Source: Nostocoides sp. (lineage in GTDB: Bacteria; Actinomycetota; Actinomycetes; Actinomycetales; Dermatophilaceae). Taken from it: DNA of 64,000 bases. Positions 8,812 through 21,462 of this stretch are shown one piece after another (within the stretch, counting starts at the first letter, position 1; every line of letters begins with the position of its first letter). The translations under genes were made by a program, and so were the position numbers. The notes beneath the pieces are model-generated. The model searched no databases. It saw only the letters and a list, made by a program, of their open reading frames with translations, and was not told the origin of the DNA. Where the stretch lies: contig JADJVJ010000001.1 of assembly GCA_016716625.1 (NCBI GenBank), forward strand, positions 1,178,001-1,242,000, read 5' to 3'.

Positions 8812-10761
8812 TCAGCCCTTCCCGCGGCTGAAACCCCAGCTCACGACGTTGAGGGCATCCTCGAGTCCGATGAACCCCTCCCCGGGGATGTAGGTGTCCT
8901 CGGCGAAGTCGACGTCGACGTCGTCGGCGGTGCCACCGATCCCGTCCGGTCCGACCCCGAAGAGTCGGGAGAAGCCCACCCCGCCGGCGTCGATGAGGCA
9001 GGCGACGTCATTTTCGTTGTCGGTGTGGTAGGCCCCGACGAGGTGCCCGATCTCGTGCGAGACCACGTTGCCGATGCCTTGGGCGACGAAGGCGACCCGG
9101 TTGCTCGACGGCCGAAGGTAGGTGTTGAGACTCGGCTCCTCGCCCTTGGGCCAGGCGAGCACATCGAGCAGGACCAGAGCCTGGTCCTCGGTGGCGTAGT
9201 TGCCGGGGTCGATGTACTGCGCGATGCCGATCGTCGGGATGCCCGACTGAGCGATCGTCCCGCCGACGAAGACCCGGGACACATTGGGCTTACCGTAGAT
9301 GTCCGGGTGGTCCTTGCTCGTCACCACCCGGATCGCGGTGCCCGGGTTGAGCCCGTATGCCGCCGGGTCCGCGGCGAGGTTGGAGCGCACCTGGGCCGTG
9401 ATCGCATCGATAAGTGCGCCCTCGCGGGCGGAGCCGATGCCCCACAGGCCGAGGAACGCCGAGAGTGGAGAGAGGTCACGAATGCCCGCGCCACCCCAGA
9501 CGCCGGTGTTGATCCGGCCGCCGTCGAAGTCGAGGAAGACCGTCTGGACCTTCCCCGCGGGGCGCTGCTCGGTGCCCGGTCGGTAGACCTCGAGGGTGCC
9601 GTCATAGGCGCCGCTGCCGCTCCGGACGGCAACCCGGTAGAGCCCGCTCTCCTCGGCGACGTACGACACGGTCGTGTTCCCGCCCCCGGGCAGAGGTGAG
9701 TTCCACGGGAACAGGAAGGTGGCGTCGACGTCCTTGCCGCCGACGACGGCGACGCCGTCGGGGCGGAAGATCTGCACCTGGTGCGCACCACCGGCCACGG
9801 AGGCGCCGAGCACGTCCCCGGCGGCCAGCCGCACGGCATACATGTCCGTGTCGGTCTTCGCGGCCGTGATGGCGAGGCTGAACGGCCCTTCGGTGTCGGC
9901 TCCGCTGCCACTTCCGCTGTCGAAGGGGTCCTCGGGGAAGGCGAAGAACCCGCCGACGGCGACGTAGTAGGTACCGGCCGCGGGCACGTCATAGACGATT
10001 CGCGACTGCCGTGTGCCATCGACGTCGTCGTTCAAGGCCACCAACTCTCCGGCGCTGTCGAAGACGAAGAGCAGGGTGTCGATGGAACTGCCGGCCGTCG
10101 AAGCGTCGATCGTCGTCCCCGCACCGGCCTGGAGTCGATAGAAGTCGAAGTCGCCGGAACCGGTGCCCGCGCTGCCGTGGGGCCCGTCTCCGATCTCACC
10201 GGACACCGTCGTCGCGCCGGCGCCCACGATCCCGGTGTCCCCGGCGAGCGGGATGGAACCGTTGTCCTCGGGGGCAGCGGTGCCCGGGGTCGCGGTCACC
10301 GTCGACGGCGCGAGGCTACCCAGGACGCGGAGCCGCGGGTTCGCCCGGGTGCCGAAGCCGGCGATCCGCTCGGCGTTGGCCCGGGTGTCGTTGCTGCCGA
10401 TGAGCGTGCTCGGCTCGAGTTCGTCGTGGATCAGGGGTGGGGGCAGGGTGCCGGACGCGGCGACCTTGGCCGCAGCCACCTTGGCCGAGTTCGCTCGTGC
10501 GGTCGCCGATCCTCGGGCGATCGCCTTCCAGGCGGGTAGGTCTGTGCGTCCGGGCTTAGGGACGAATGAGGTCCAGGGGTTCGGTCCGGCGGTCGGACCG
10601 AACTTGGTCGAGCCCTCCAAGAGGGCGACGACCCGTTGACCCATGGGGGTCGTGAGGGGGTCGGCACCCGCGCTTGCGGCGCTCGCCCCTCCGGCTGCGG
10701 CTGCCATGGCGGTGACCGCCACGACTGCGCTGGCTCGTAACCACTGTGTTGTGCGATGCAT
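8812..10761 (-). CDS. Secreted zinc metalloprotease with a PPC domain (metzincin-like)
   Basis: A 649-residue exported protein. The Sec signal peptide is residues 1 to about 32 (MHRTTQWLRASAVVAV then an Ala-rich core). After a low-complexity linker comes a bacterial pre-peptidase C-terminal (PPC) domain: DFDFYRLQAGAGTTID, then NDDVDGTRQSRIVYDVPAAG, then YYVAVGGF. A second beta-rich region follows. The catalytic part carries HEIGHLVGAYH, a perfect HExxHxxGxxH zinc site of the metzincin clan, preceded by VVS and followed by a short C-terminus ending in SWGFSRGKG. The start is the ATG at 10761; in-frame sequence further upstream has no signal peptide character and would overlap the pyrR leader. 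It probably acts outside the cell on proteins. Confidence 0.83.
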   Translation of the reverse strand: MHRTTQWLRASAVVAVTAMAAAAGGASAASAGADPLTTPMGQRVVALLEGSTKFGPTAGPNPWTSFVPKPGRTDLPAWKAIARGSATARANSAKVAAAKVAASGTLPPPLIHDELEPSTLIGSNDTRANAERIAGFGTRANPRLRVLGSLAPSTVTATPGTAAPEDNGSIPLAGDTGIVGAGATTVSGEIGDGPHGSAGTGSGDFDFYRLQAGAGTTIDASTAGSSIDTLLFVFDSAGELVALNDDVDGTRQSRIVYDVPAAGTYYVAVGGFFAFPEDPFDSGSGSGADTEGPFSLAITAAKTDTDMYAVRLAAGDVLGASVAGGAHQVQIFRPDGVAVVGGKDVDATFLFPWNSPLPGGGNTTVSYVAEESGLYRVAVRSGSGAYDGTLEVYRPGTEQRPAGKVQTVFLDFDGGRINTGVWGGAGIRDLSPLSAFLGLWGIGSAREGALIDAITAQVRSNLAADPAAYGLNPGTAIRVVTSKDHPDIYGKPNVSRVFVGGTIAQSGIPTIGIAQYIDPGNYATEDQALVLLDVLAWPKGEEPSLNTYLRPSSNRVAFVAQGIGNVVSHEIGHLVGAYHTDNENDVACLIDAGGVGFSRLFGVGPDGIGGTADDVDVDFAEDTYIPGEGFIGLEDALNVVSWGFSRGKG

Positions 10762-10929
10762 TACCCTGCCTACCTCCCCACGGTGGCCGGCCGATCCGGC
10801 CTGGTTCTCGCACTCTACGGGCCTGGGTGTCCGCTCGCGAGGCGAGGGAAAAATTATCCGTACGGTGATCCGGTTAAGGATCCTGACTCGACCCTTGCGC
10901 GGGTGTGCTCGCAGGGGCTCGGGACGGCA

Positions 10930-10935
10930 TACAGT
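10930..10935 (+). promoter_or_regulatory. Possible -10 element of the pyr operon
   Basis: TACAGT fits TANNNT and lies 22 bases before the PyrR-binding hairpin, so the transcript would begin with the leader RNA. No good -35 is visible. The box overlaps a copy of the dispersed 8-mer CGGCATAC. Confidence 0.35.
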
Positions 10936-10956
10936 GGTCCTCGCATCCACCTTTAA

Positions 10957-10988
10957 CGACCTGTCCGGTGAGGCAGGGAAGGAGGTCG
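10957..10988 (+). promoter_or_regulatory. PyrR-binding leader RNA that can mask the pyrR ribosome binding site
   Basis: CCTG (10960-10963) pairs with CAGG (10974-10977) around the loop TCCGGTGAGG, matching the PyrR recognition core (A/G)UCCNGNGAGG(C/U). An alternative pairing joins CGACCT (10957-10962) to AGGTCG (10983-10988), which overlaps the Shine-Dalgarno AAGGAGGT (10979-10986). PyrR with UMP could therefore block translation of pyrR, as shown for Mycobacterium smegmatis, rather than attenuate transcription. The ATG follows at 10996. Confidence 0.72.
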
Positions 10989-10995
10989 CACGCGG

Positions 10996-11601
10996 ATGGC
11001 GCGCGCCGACGAAGATCCACAGGCCCCGGTCTCCGCTCGCACGGTGATGAGTGAGGACGACATCGCGCGGGCGTTGCGGCGTATCGCCCACGAGATCGTC
11101 GAGCACAACAAGGGGACGAGCGATCTCGTCGTCCTGGGCATCCCGACCCGCGGCGTGGAACTCGCGCACCGGCTCGCCCGGTTGTTGCACGAGGTGGAGG
11201 GCAGCGCGGTCGCCGTCGGCAGCCTCGACATCACCATGCACCGCGACGACTTACGGCACCAGCCCACCCGGGGGCCCTTGCCGACCCGGATCCCGACCGG
11301 GGGAGTGGACGGCAAGATCGTCGTCCTCGTCGACGACGTGCTCTACAGCGGACGGACGATCCGCGCGGCCCTGGACGCGCTCTCCGACCTCGGTCGCCCG
11401 CGCGCGGTGCGGCTCGCGGTGCTCGTCGACCGCGGCCACCGGGAGTTGCCGATCCGCGCCGATCATGTCGGCAAGAACCTGCCGACGAGCCACAGCGAGC
11501 GGGTTCGGGTGCGGTTGCGCGGGGTGGACGCCGACAGCGAGGGCGTCACCATTGCTCCTGGCCAGACCCGGGCCGGTCGCCCGTCGGAGGCGAGCCGCTG
11601 A
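10996..11601 (+). CDS. pyrR: Bifunctional pyr operon regulator / uracil phosphoribosyltransferase
   Basis: A 201-residue type I phosphoribosyltransferase. The PRPP loop VVLVDDVLYSGRTIRAALD lies at about residues 108-126, and KGTSDLVVLGIPTRG precedes it. In PyrR this fold binds leader RNA when UMP is high and represses the pyrimidine genes; weak uracil phosphoribosyltransferase activity is usual. The matching RNA element is immediately upstream. A perfect AAGGAGGT supports the ATG at 10996. The stop overlaps pyrB (TGATG). Confidence 0.93.
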   Translation: MARADEDPQAPVSARTVMSEDDIARALRRIAHEIVEHNKGTSDLVVLGIPTRGVELAHRLARLLHEVEGSAVAVGSLDITMHRDDLRHQPTRGPLPTRIPTGGVDGKIVVLVDDVLYSGRTIRAALDALSDLGRPRAVRLAVLVDRGHRELPIRADHVGKNLPTSHSERVRVRLRGVDADSEGVTIAPGQTRAGRPSEASR

Positions 11602-12548
11602 TGCGCAGGCACCTGCTCTCCTCGGCCGACCTCAGCCGCGACGACATCGCCATGCTGCTCGCCACCGCGGCCGAGATGCACGACATCCAACGACGGGACG
11701 TCAAGAAGCTGCCCACCCTGCGCGGACGGACGATCATCAACCTCTTCTTCGAGGACTCCACCCGAACCCGGTCCTCCTTCGAGATCGCCGGCAAATGGAT
11801 GAGCGCCGACACGATCAACATCACCGGTAAGGGGTCCTCGACCTCCAAGGGGGAGTCGCTGCGCGACACCGTCCTCACCATCACGGCCATGGCCGTCGAC
11901 GCCCTCGTCATCCGGCACATGGCGAGCGGCGCCTGCCACCAGGTCGCCGGCTGGGTCGACGCCTCCGTCATCAACGCTGGGGACGGGACCCACGAACATC
12001 CCACCCAGGCCCTGCTCGACGCCTACACCATGGCGCAGCGGCTCGGGGACCTGCAGGGTCGCCATGTCGCGATCGTCGGGGACCTCACTCACTCCCGAGT
12101 CTTCCGGTCCAATGTCATCACCCTGGGTCGGCTCGGTGCCCGAGTCACCGTGGTGGCGCCGCCCACCCTCATGCCGAGTGGGATCGGCTCCTGGGCGGTC
12201 GCCGACGGATTCGCCACGAGTGGGAACCTCGATGAGGTCATCGCCAGCGGTCCGGATGCCGTCATGATGCTCCGGGTCCAGCGGGAGCGGATGAGCGGGG
12301 GGTTCTTCCCTACCGCGCGTGAGTACACCGTGGGCTACGGGCTCACTCGGGAACGGTTGCGGGCGCTGACCGCGGCCAATGGCGAGGCCGTCATCTGCCA
12401 CCCGGGCCCGATGAACCGGGGCCTGGAGATCTCACCCGAGGCCGCCGACGCGGCGAGCAGCCTCATCCTCGACCAGGTGAGCGCCGGGGTGGCGGTGCGG
12501 ATGGCCGTGCTCTACCACCTGCTCGCGGGCGAGGAAGTGGCCGCATGA
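11601..12548 (+). CDS. pyrB: Aspartate carbamoyltransferase catalytic subunit
   Basis: Condenses carbamoyl phosphate with aspartate, the committed step of pyrimidine synthesis. The carbamoyl phosphate motif STRTRSSF, HPTQALLDAYTM and GPMNRGLEI are all present in 315 residues. No pyrI-type regulatory subunit gene is next to it, consistent with the actinobacterial enzyme that associates with dihydroorotase. The ATG overlaps the pyrR stop and its own stop overlaps pyrC. Confidence 0.96.
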   Translation: MRRHLLSSADLSRDDIAMLLATAAEMHDIQRRDVKKLPTLRGRTIINLFFEDSTRTRSSFEIAGKWMSADTINITGKGSSTSKGESLRDTVLTITAMAVDALVIRHMASGACHQVAGWVDASVINAGDGTHEHPTQALLDAYTMAQRLGDLQGRHVAIVGDLTHSRVFRSNVITLGRLGARVTVVAPPTLMPSGIGSWAVADGFATSGNLDEVIASGPDAVMMLRVQRERMSGGFFPTAREYTVGYGLTRERLRALTAANGEAVICHPGPMNRGLEISPEAADAASSLILDQVSAGVAVRMAVLYHLLAGEEVAA

Positions 12549-13834
12549 GTGAGCTGTTCATCACCGGCGCCCGGCTGCTCGGCGGCCCGGGGGCGGATCT
12601 GCTCATCCGGGACGGCGTCATCGCCGAGATCGGCTCGCTCGATGTCCCACGTCGCGCCACGGTCCTCGACGCCGACGGGCTCGTCGCGCTGCCGGGTTTC
12701 GTCGACCTGCACACCCACCTGCGGGAACCGGGACGGGAGGACACCGAGACGATCGCCTCGGGGTCGGCCGCGGCCGCCGCCGGTGGTTTCACCGCGGTCC
12801 TGGCGATGGCGAACACCTCCCCGGTCACCGACACCGCGGAGGCCGCCGAGCGCGTCCTCGACCTCGGTATGGCGTGTGGTCTGGTCGACGTCCAACCCGT
12901 CGGCGCCGTGACCAAGGGCCTGGCCGGTGAGGAACTCGCCGAGCTCGGCCTCATGCACCGCTCCCGCGCCCGGGTGCGGGTGTTCTCCGACGACGGCCGA
13001 TGTGTCGGCGATGCCCGGGTCATGCGCCGGGCCTTGGAGTACGTCCGCGGCTTCGGTGGAGTCATCTCGCAGCACAGCCAGGACCCGGCGCTCGCCGGAC
13101 CGAGTGCCTGCTGCCACGAGGGCGAGGTCTCGGGGCGGCTGGGGCTGCCCGGCTGGCCGGCCGTCGCCGAGTCGGTCGTCATCGCCCGCGACGCCCAGCT
13201 CGCCCGGCATACCGGGTCACGGGTCCACGTTGCGCACGTGACCACCGCCGAAGGGGTGGAGGTGGTGCGGTGGGCCAAGGCGGCCGGCATCGCGCTCACC
13301 GCCGAGGTCACCCCGCACCACCTCATGCTCACCACCGATCTGCTCACCGATTACGACCCGGTCTACAAGGTCAACCCGCCGCTGCGGCCGGCCGAGGATG
13401 TCGAGGCCCTGCGCGCGGCCCTCGCCGACGGGACCATCGACGCGGTCGCCACCGACCACGCCCCCCATGCCCGGCAGGACAAGGAGCACGCCTTCGTCGA
13501 CGCGGCCTTCGGGATGCTCGGCCTGGAGACCGCTTTCGCCGTGGTCCACGAGGTCATGGTGCGCACCGGGCGGATGGACTGGGCCGCTCTGGCACGGGTG
13601 ATGTCCCAGGCACCAGCCCGGATCGCCGGCCTCGACGAGCTCGGGCACGGCGGTCGGCTTGCCGTCGGGGAGCCGGCCCACCTCACCCTGGTCGACCCGG
13701 ACGCGGTCGTCACCGTCGACAAGGAGACCTCGATGTCGTTGTCCCGGAACAACCCCTGGCATGGCCGGAGCTTCCACGGGGCCGTCGTCGCGACCCTGTT
13801 GCGCGGGCGCCAGAGCTTCGGGGGAGAGCGATGA
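12545..13834 (+). CDS. pyrC: Dihydroorotase
   Basis: Cyclises carbamoyl aspartate to dihydroorotate in a zinc-dependent amidohydrolase fold. Metal ligands are visible in DLHTHLREPG, HVAHVTTAEG, EVTPHHLMLT and ATDHAPH; the substrate-binding NTSPVTD also stands out. At 429 residues it is the class I long form that pairs with PyrB. It starts with an ATGA overlap on pyrB and overlaps carA in the same manner. Confidence 0.95.
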   Translation: MSELFITGARLLGGPGADLLIRDGVIAEIGSLDVPRRATVLDADGLVALPGFVDLHTHLREPGREDTETIASGSAAAAAGGFTAVLAMANTSPVTDTAEAAERVLDLGMACGLVDVQPVGAVTKGLAGEELAELGLMHRSRARVRVFSDDGRCVGDARVMRRALEYVRGFGGVISQHSQDPALAGPSACCHEGEVSGRLGLPGWPAVAESVVIARDAQLARHTGSRVHVAHVTTAEGVEVVRWAKAAGIALTAEVTPHHLMLTTDLLTDYDPVYKVNPPLRPAEDVEALRAALADGTIDAVATDHAPHARQDKEHAFVDAAFGMLGLETAFAVVHEVMVRTGRMDWAALARVMSQAPARIAGLDELGHGGRLAVGEPAHLTLVDPDAVVTVDKETSMSLSRNNPWHGRSFHGAVVATLLRGRQSFGGER

Positions 13835-14965
13835 GCCGCGGAGCCGCGGTGCTCGTGCTTGAGGATGGCCGCACCTTCCACGGGCTTGCCTATGGTCGCG
13901 TGGGGGAGACCGTGGGCGAGGCGGTGTTTTCCACCGGGATGTCGGCTACCAGGAGACCCTGACCGACCCCTCCTATCACCGCCAGGTCGTCGTCATGACC
14001 GCGCCGCATATCGGCAACACCGGGTGGAACGGCGAGGACGATGAGTCCGCTCGGATCTGGGTGGCCGGGTATGTCGTGCGCGACCCCGCGATCCGGCCCT
14101 CGAATTGGCGGGCGACCGGCACTCTCGAGGACGAGCTCGACCGCCAGGGGGTGGTCGGGATCTGCGAGATCGACACCCGCGCCCTGACCCGGCACCTGCG
14201 GGAACGCGGAGCGATGCGGGTCGGGATCTTCTCCGGCGAGGCCGCGGGTATGCCCCGTGCGCAGCTCATCGAGCGGGTTCTCGACAGCCCACGGATGGCC
14301 GGCGCTGCGCTCGCCGATGAGGTCTCCACGCCGACGGCATACACCGTGCAGGCCGTGGGGGAGCGGCGCTTTCGGGTCGCCGCCCTCGACCTCGGGATCA
14401 AGTCGATGACCCCGGTGATGATGGCCAAACGCGGGATAGAGGTCCACGTCCTCCCCGGCGACCGCCACGATCGAGGACGTCCGGGCCGTGCAACCCGATG
14501 GGGTGTTCTTCAGTAACGGTCCTGGGGACCCGGGGACCGCCGACCGAGAACGGGACCTGCTCCGCGAGGTGCTTCGCGCCGGCATCCCCTACTTCGGCAT
14601 CTGCTTCGGCAACCAGATCCTCGGGCGCGCCCTCGGCTTCGGCACCTACAAGCTCACCTACGGGCATCGCGGGATCAACCAGCCCGTGCTCGACCGGACA
14701 ACCGGCAAGGTCGAGGTGACCGCGCACAACCACGGCTTCGCGGTGGACGCTCCCCGGGACCGGGAGACCTCGACCGAGTTCGGGACGGTGCGGGTGAGCC
14801 ACGTGTGCCTCAACGACGACGTCGTCGAGGGGCTCGAGGTGCGGGGCGCGGATGGGCGCCTGGTGGCCTTCTCCGTGCAGTACCACCCGGAGGCTGCGGC
14901 TGGTCCGCATGACGCCGCCTACCTCTTCGACCGCTTCACCGACCTCATGGAAGGAGCGCACGACC

Positions 14966-14973
<8 letters not shown>
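13831..14973 (+). pseudogene. carA: Carbamoyl phosphate synthase small (glutaminase) subunit, broken by two compensating frameshifts in this sequence
   Basis: The gene supplies ammonia from glutamine to CarB. From the ATG (overlapping pyrC) the frame gives GEAVFSTGMS, then near 13945 one base appears to be missing: reading tcg-ggc-tac would restore the family sequence MSGYQETLTDPSYH. The middle part (HIGNTGWN, ICEIDTRALTRHL, LDLGIKSMTPVM) is intact. Near 14457 one base appears extra (cccggcgacc for cccgcgacc), after which the frame reads TATIEDVRAVQPDGVFFSNG. The glutaminase triad is intact (Cys in GICFGNQ; His and Glu in QYHPEA). The total length is an exact multiple of three. The rest of the pathway is intact, so sequencing error is more likely than decay. 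Confidence 0.85.
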
Positions 14974-19349
<4,376 letters not shown>

Positions 19350-19353
<4 letters not shown>

Positions 19354-20213
19354 CGATGCCCAGTTTCGGGGAGCGGCTGCGGGCCGCGATGAACACTCAC
19401 GGGCCGCTCTGCGTGGGCATCGACCCGCACCGCGAGTTGCTCGAGGCTTGGGGGTTGCCCTTTGACCTCGGTGGCGTCGAACGGTTCACCCGGACCTGCG
19501 TTGAGGCGTTCGGGGGAGCGGTGGCCTGCGTCAAGCCGCAGTCGGCGTTCTTCGAGGTCTTCGGTTCGAGGGGAGTGGCCGTCCTCGAACGGGCTCTGCG
19601 CGACCTGCGCCACGCGGGAACCCTGACCATCCTGGACGCCAAACGCGGGGACATCGGCTCGACCATGGCGGCCTACGCACAGGCCTTCCTCGGCAACGAC
19701 AGCCCGGCTCCTGCGGATGCGGTCACCGTCAGCCCCTACCTGGGGTACGGCGCCCTGCGACCGGCCATCGATCTTGCGCACGCCACCGGCCGCGGGGTGT
19801 TCGTGCTCGCCCTCACCTCGAACCCCGAAGGCCGAAGCGTCCAGCACGCGCGGGCCGGGGACGGACGCAGCGTCGCGCAGACGATCCTCGACGGGGCGGC
19901 GGCGGACAACGCTGCGGCGCGAGATGCCGGGCGGCTCGGCAGTGTCGGCCTCGTCGTCGGTGCCACCGTGGGGACCGCGGTCGCGGACCTCGGCCTGGAC
20001 CTGCGCAGCACGGCGGCGCCGTTGCTCGCCCCCGGCCTGGGCGCTCAGGGAGCCAGCGCCGCGGACGTGCGCCGGGTCTTTGCCGGAGCCCTCGACCAGG
20101 TGCTGCCCACGACCTCCCGGGGGGTCCTCGCCGCCGGGCCCTCGGTCGGTGCGCTGCGCGCCGCGGCCCGCATCGAGGCGGCGGCTCTGGCGAGCCTTCT
20201 GGGTTCGGGGTGA
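19350..20213 (+). CDS. pyrF: Orotidine 5'-phosphate decarboxylase, type 2
   Basis: Decarboxylates OMP to UMP, the last step of the pathway. The active-site signature DAKRGDIGST is at about residues 93-102; CVGIDPH near the start and APGLGAQGA near the C-terminus complete the type 2 subfamily. The 287-residue length fits. The ATG overlaps the pyrD stop (ATGA). No pyrE gene lies in the window, so orotate phosphoribosyltransferase must be encoded elsewhere, as is usual in actinobacteria. Confidence 0.94.
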
Positions 20214-20228
20214 GCCCGGCTTCATCGC

Positions 20229-20234
20229 TATAGT
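20229..20234 (+). promoter_or_regulatory. Probable -10 element of mihF
   Basis: TATAGT, a strong TANNNT match, stands just after the pyrF stop and 58 bases before the mihF start. The putative leader contains TTGACA (20253-20258) and the SD AAGGAG (about 20279-20284). mihF therefore probably has its own promoter separate from the pyr operon. Confidence 0.45.
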
Positions 20235-20292
20235 CGCCGGTACCGCCGATGGTTGACAGGCAGCCGTCGCACGTCGTGAAGGAGCCGAGCCC

Positions 20293-20610
20293 GTGGCTCT
20301 CCCTCCGCTGACTCCCGAGCAACGCGCCGCAGCACTGCAGAAGGCGGCCGCTTCCCGCCGTGAGCGCGCTGCCGTCAAGAATCGGCTCAAGCACGCCGGC
20401 GCCTCCCTGGGTGGGGTCATCGCGGAGGGCAAGACCAACGACGTCATCGGCAAGATGCGGGTCGCCGCGCTGCTGGAGTCCATGCCTGGCGTCGGAAAAG
20501 TCCGGGCTCGCCAACTCATGGAAGACATCGGCATCGCCGAGTCCCGACGGGTCCGCGGCCTCGGCCAGAACCAGGTGGCCGCCCTGCTCGGACACTTCGA
20601 CCGCTCGTGA
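20293..20610 (+). CDS. mihF: Integration host factor, actinobacterial type
   Basis: A 105-residue nucleoid-associated protein. The C-terminal part carries a helix-two-turn-helix fold (LLESMPGVGKVRARQLMEDIGIAES-type segment, about residues 55-80, then RRVRGLGQNQVAALL). In mycobacteria and Streptomyces this protein binds DNA broadly, shapes the nucleoid and supports phage integration. The GTG is preceded by AAGGAG. It is linked to gmk by a four-base overlap, the standard actinobacterial order. Confidence 0.93.
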   Translation: MALPPLTPEQRAAALQKAAASRRERAAVKNRLKHAGASLGGVIAEGKTNDVIGKMRVAALLESMPGVGKVRARQLMEDIGIAESRRVRGLGQNQVAALLGHFDRS

Positions 20611-21161
20611 CCGCGCGGTCGCGGCTCACCGTTCTTGCCGGCCCGACCGCGGTCGGCAAGGGCACCGTCGCGGCGTACGTGCGCGACCATCACCCGCAGG
20701 TCTGGGTCTCGGTGTCGGCGACGACCCGCCGGCCGCGCCCCGACGAGCTCGACGGGGTGCACTATCACTTCATCACCGACGCCGAGTTCGACGACCTCAT
20801 CGAAGGCGGTCACCTGCTTGAGTGGGCGGTCGTGCACGGGCGCGCCAAGTACGGCACCCCGCGCGCCCCGGTCGAGGAGGCGCTCGCCGAGGGCCGCCTC
20901 GCACTGCTGGAGATCGACCTTCAAGGCGCCCGTCAGGTGCGGCAAAGCATGCCGGAGGCCCGGTTCGTCTTCCTCGCCCCGCCGACCTGGGACGATCTGG
21001 TCGATCGGCTCATCGGTCGCGGCACCGAAACCGCGGATGAACAGCGCGCCCGGCTGCGCACCGCCGAGGTCGAGTTGGCGGCCGCCCAGGAGTTCGACGC
21101 GGTCATCGTCAACGACGATGTCCCCCGAGCGGCGGATGAACTCGTATCATTGATGAGTTGA
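20607..21161 (+). CDS. gmk: Guanylate kinase
   Basis: Phosphorylates GMP to GDP. The P-loop GPTAVGKGT is at residues 12-20; the GMP-binding SVSATTRRPRPDE and DGVHYHFI follow, and LLEIDLQGARQVR is the conserved strand-loop of the family. It has 184 residues. The GTG start overlaps the mihF stop. Confidence 0.95.
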   Translation: MTARSRLTVLAGPTAVGKGTVAAYVRDHHPQVWVSVSATTRRPRPDELDGVHYHFITDAEFDDLIEGGHLLEWAVVHGRAKYGTPRAPVEEALAEGRLALLEIDLQGARQVRQSMPEARFVFLAPPTWDDLVDRLIGRGTETADEQRARLRTAEVELAAAQEFDAVIVNDDVPRAADELVSLMS

Positions 21162-21197
21162 GCTGCTCAGCCCCCTAGGAAAGTAGACGCACCCCTC

Positions 21198-21461
21198 ATG
21201 CCCGGAACCATCGCCAACCCCATCGGCATCACCAACCCGCCGATTGACGACCTGCTCGAGCGCGCCGACTCCAAGTACGCCCTGGTGCTCTACTCGGCGA
21301 AGCGGGCCCGGCAGATCAACGCCTACTACGCCCAGCTCCAGGAGGGTCTGCTCGAGTTCGTCGGCCCGCTCGTGGACTCCGAGATGCACGAGAAGCCGCT
21401 CTCGATCGCCCTCCGCGAGATCGACCAGGGCCTGCTGACGCTCACCCCCACCGAGGAGTGA
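21198..21461 (+). CDS. rpoZ: DNA-directed RNA polymerase omega subunit
   Basis: An 87-residue omega subunit that assists folding of beta-prime. NPPIDDLLERADSKYALVLYSAKRARQINAYY is characteristic in its conserved points: the SKYALV and AKRARQIN motifs. It lies between gmk and coaBC with short spacers, as in other actinobacteria. Confidence 0.95.
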   Translation: MPGTIANPIGITNPPIDDLLERADSKYALVLYSAKRARQINAYYAQLQEGLLEFVGPLVDSEMHEKPLSIALREIDQGLLTLTPTEE

Positions 21462-21462
21462 C

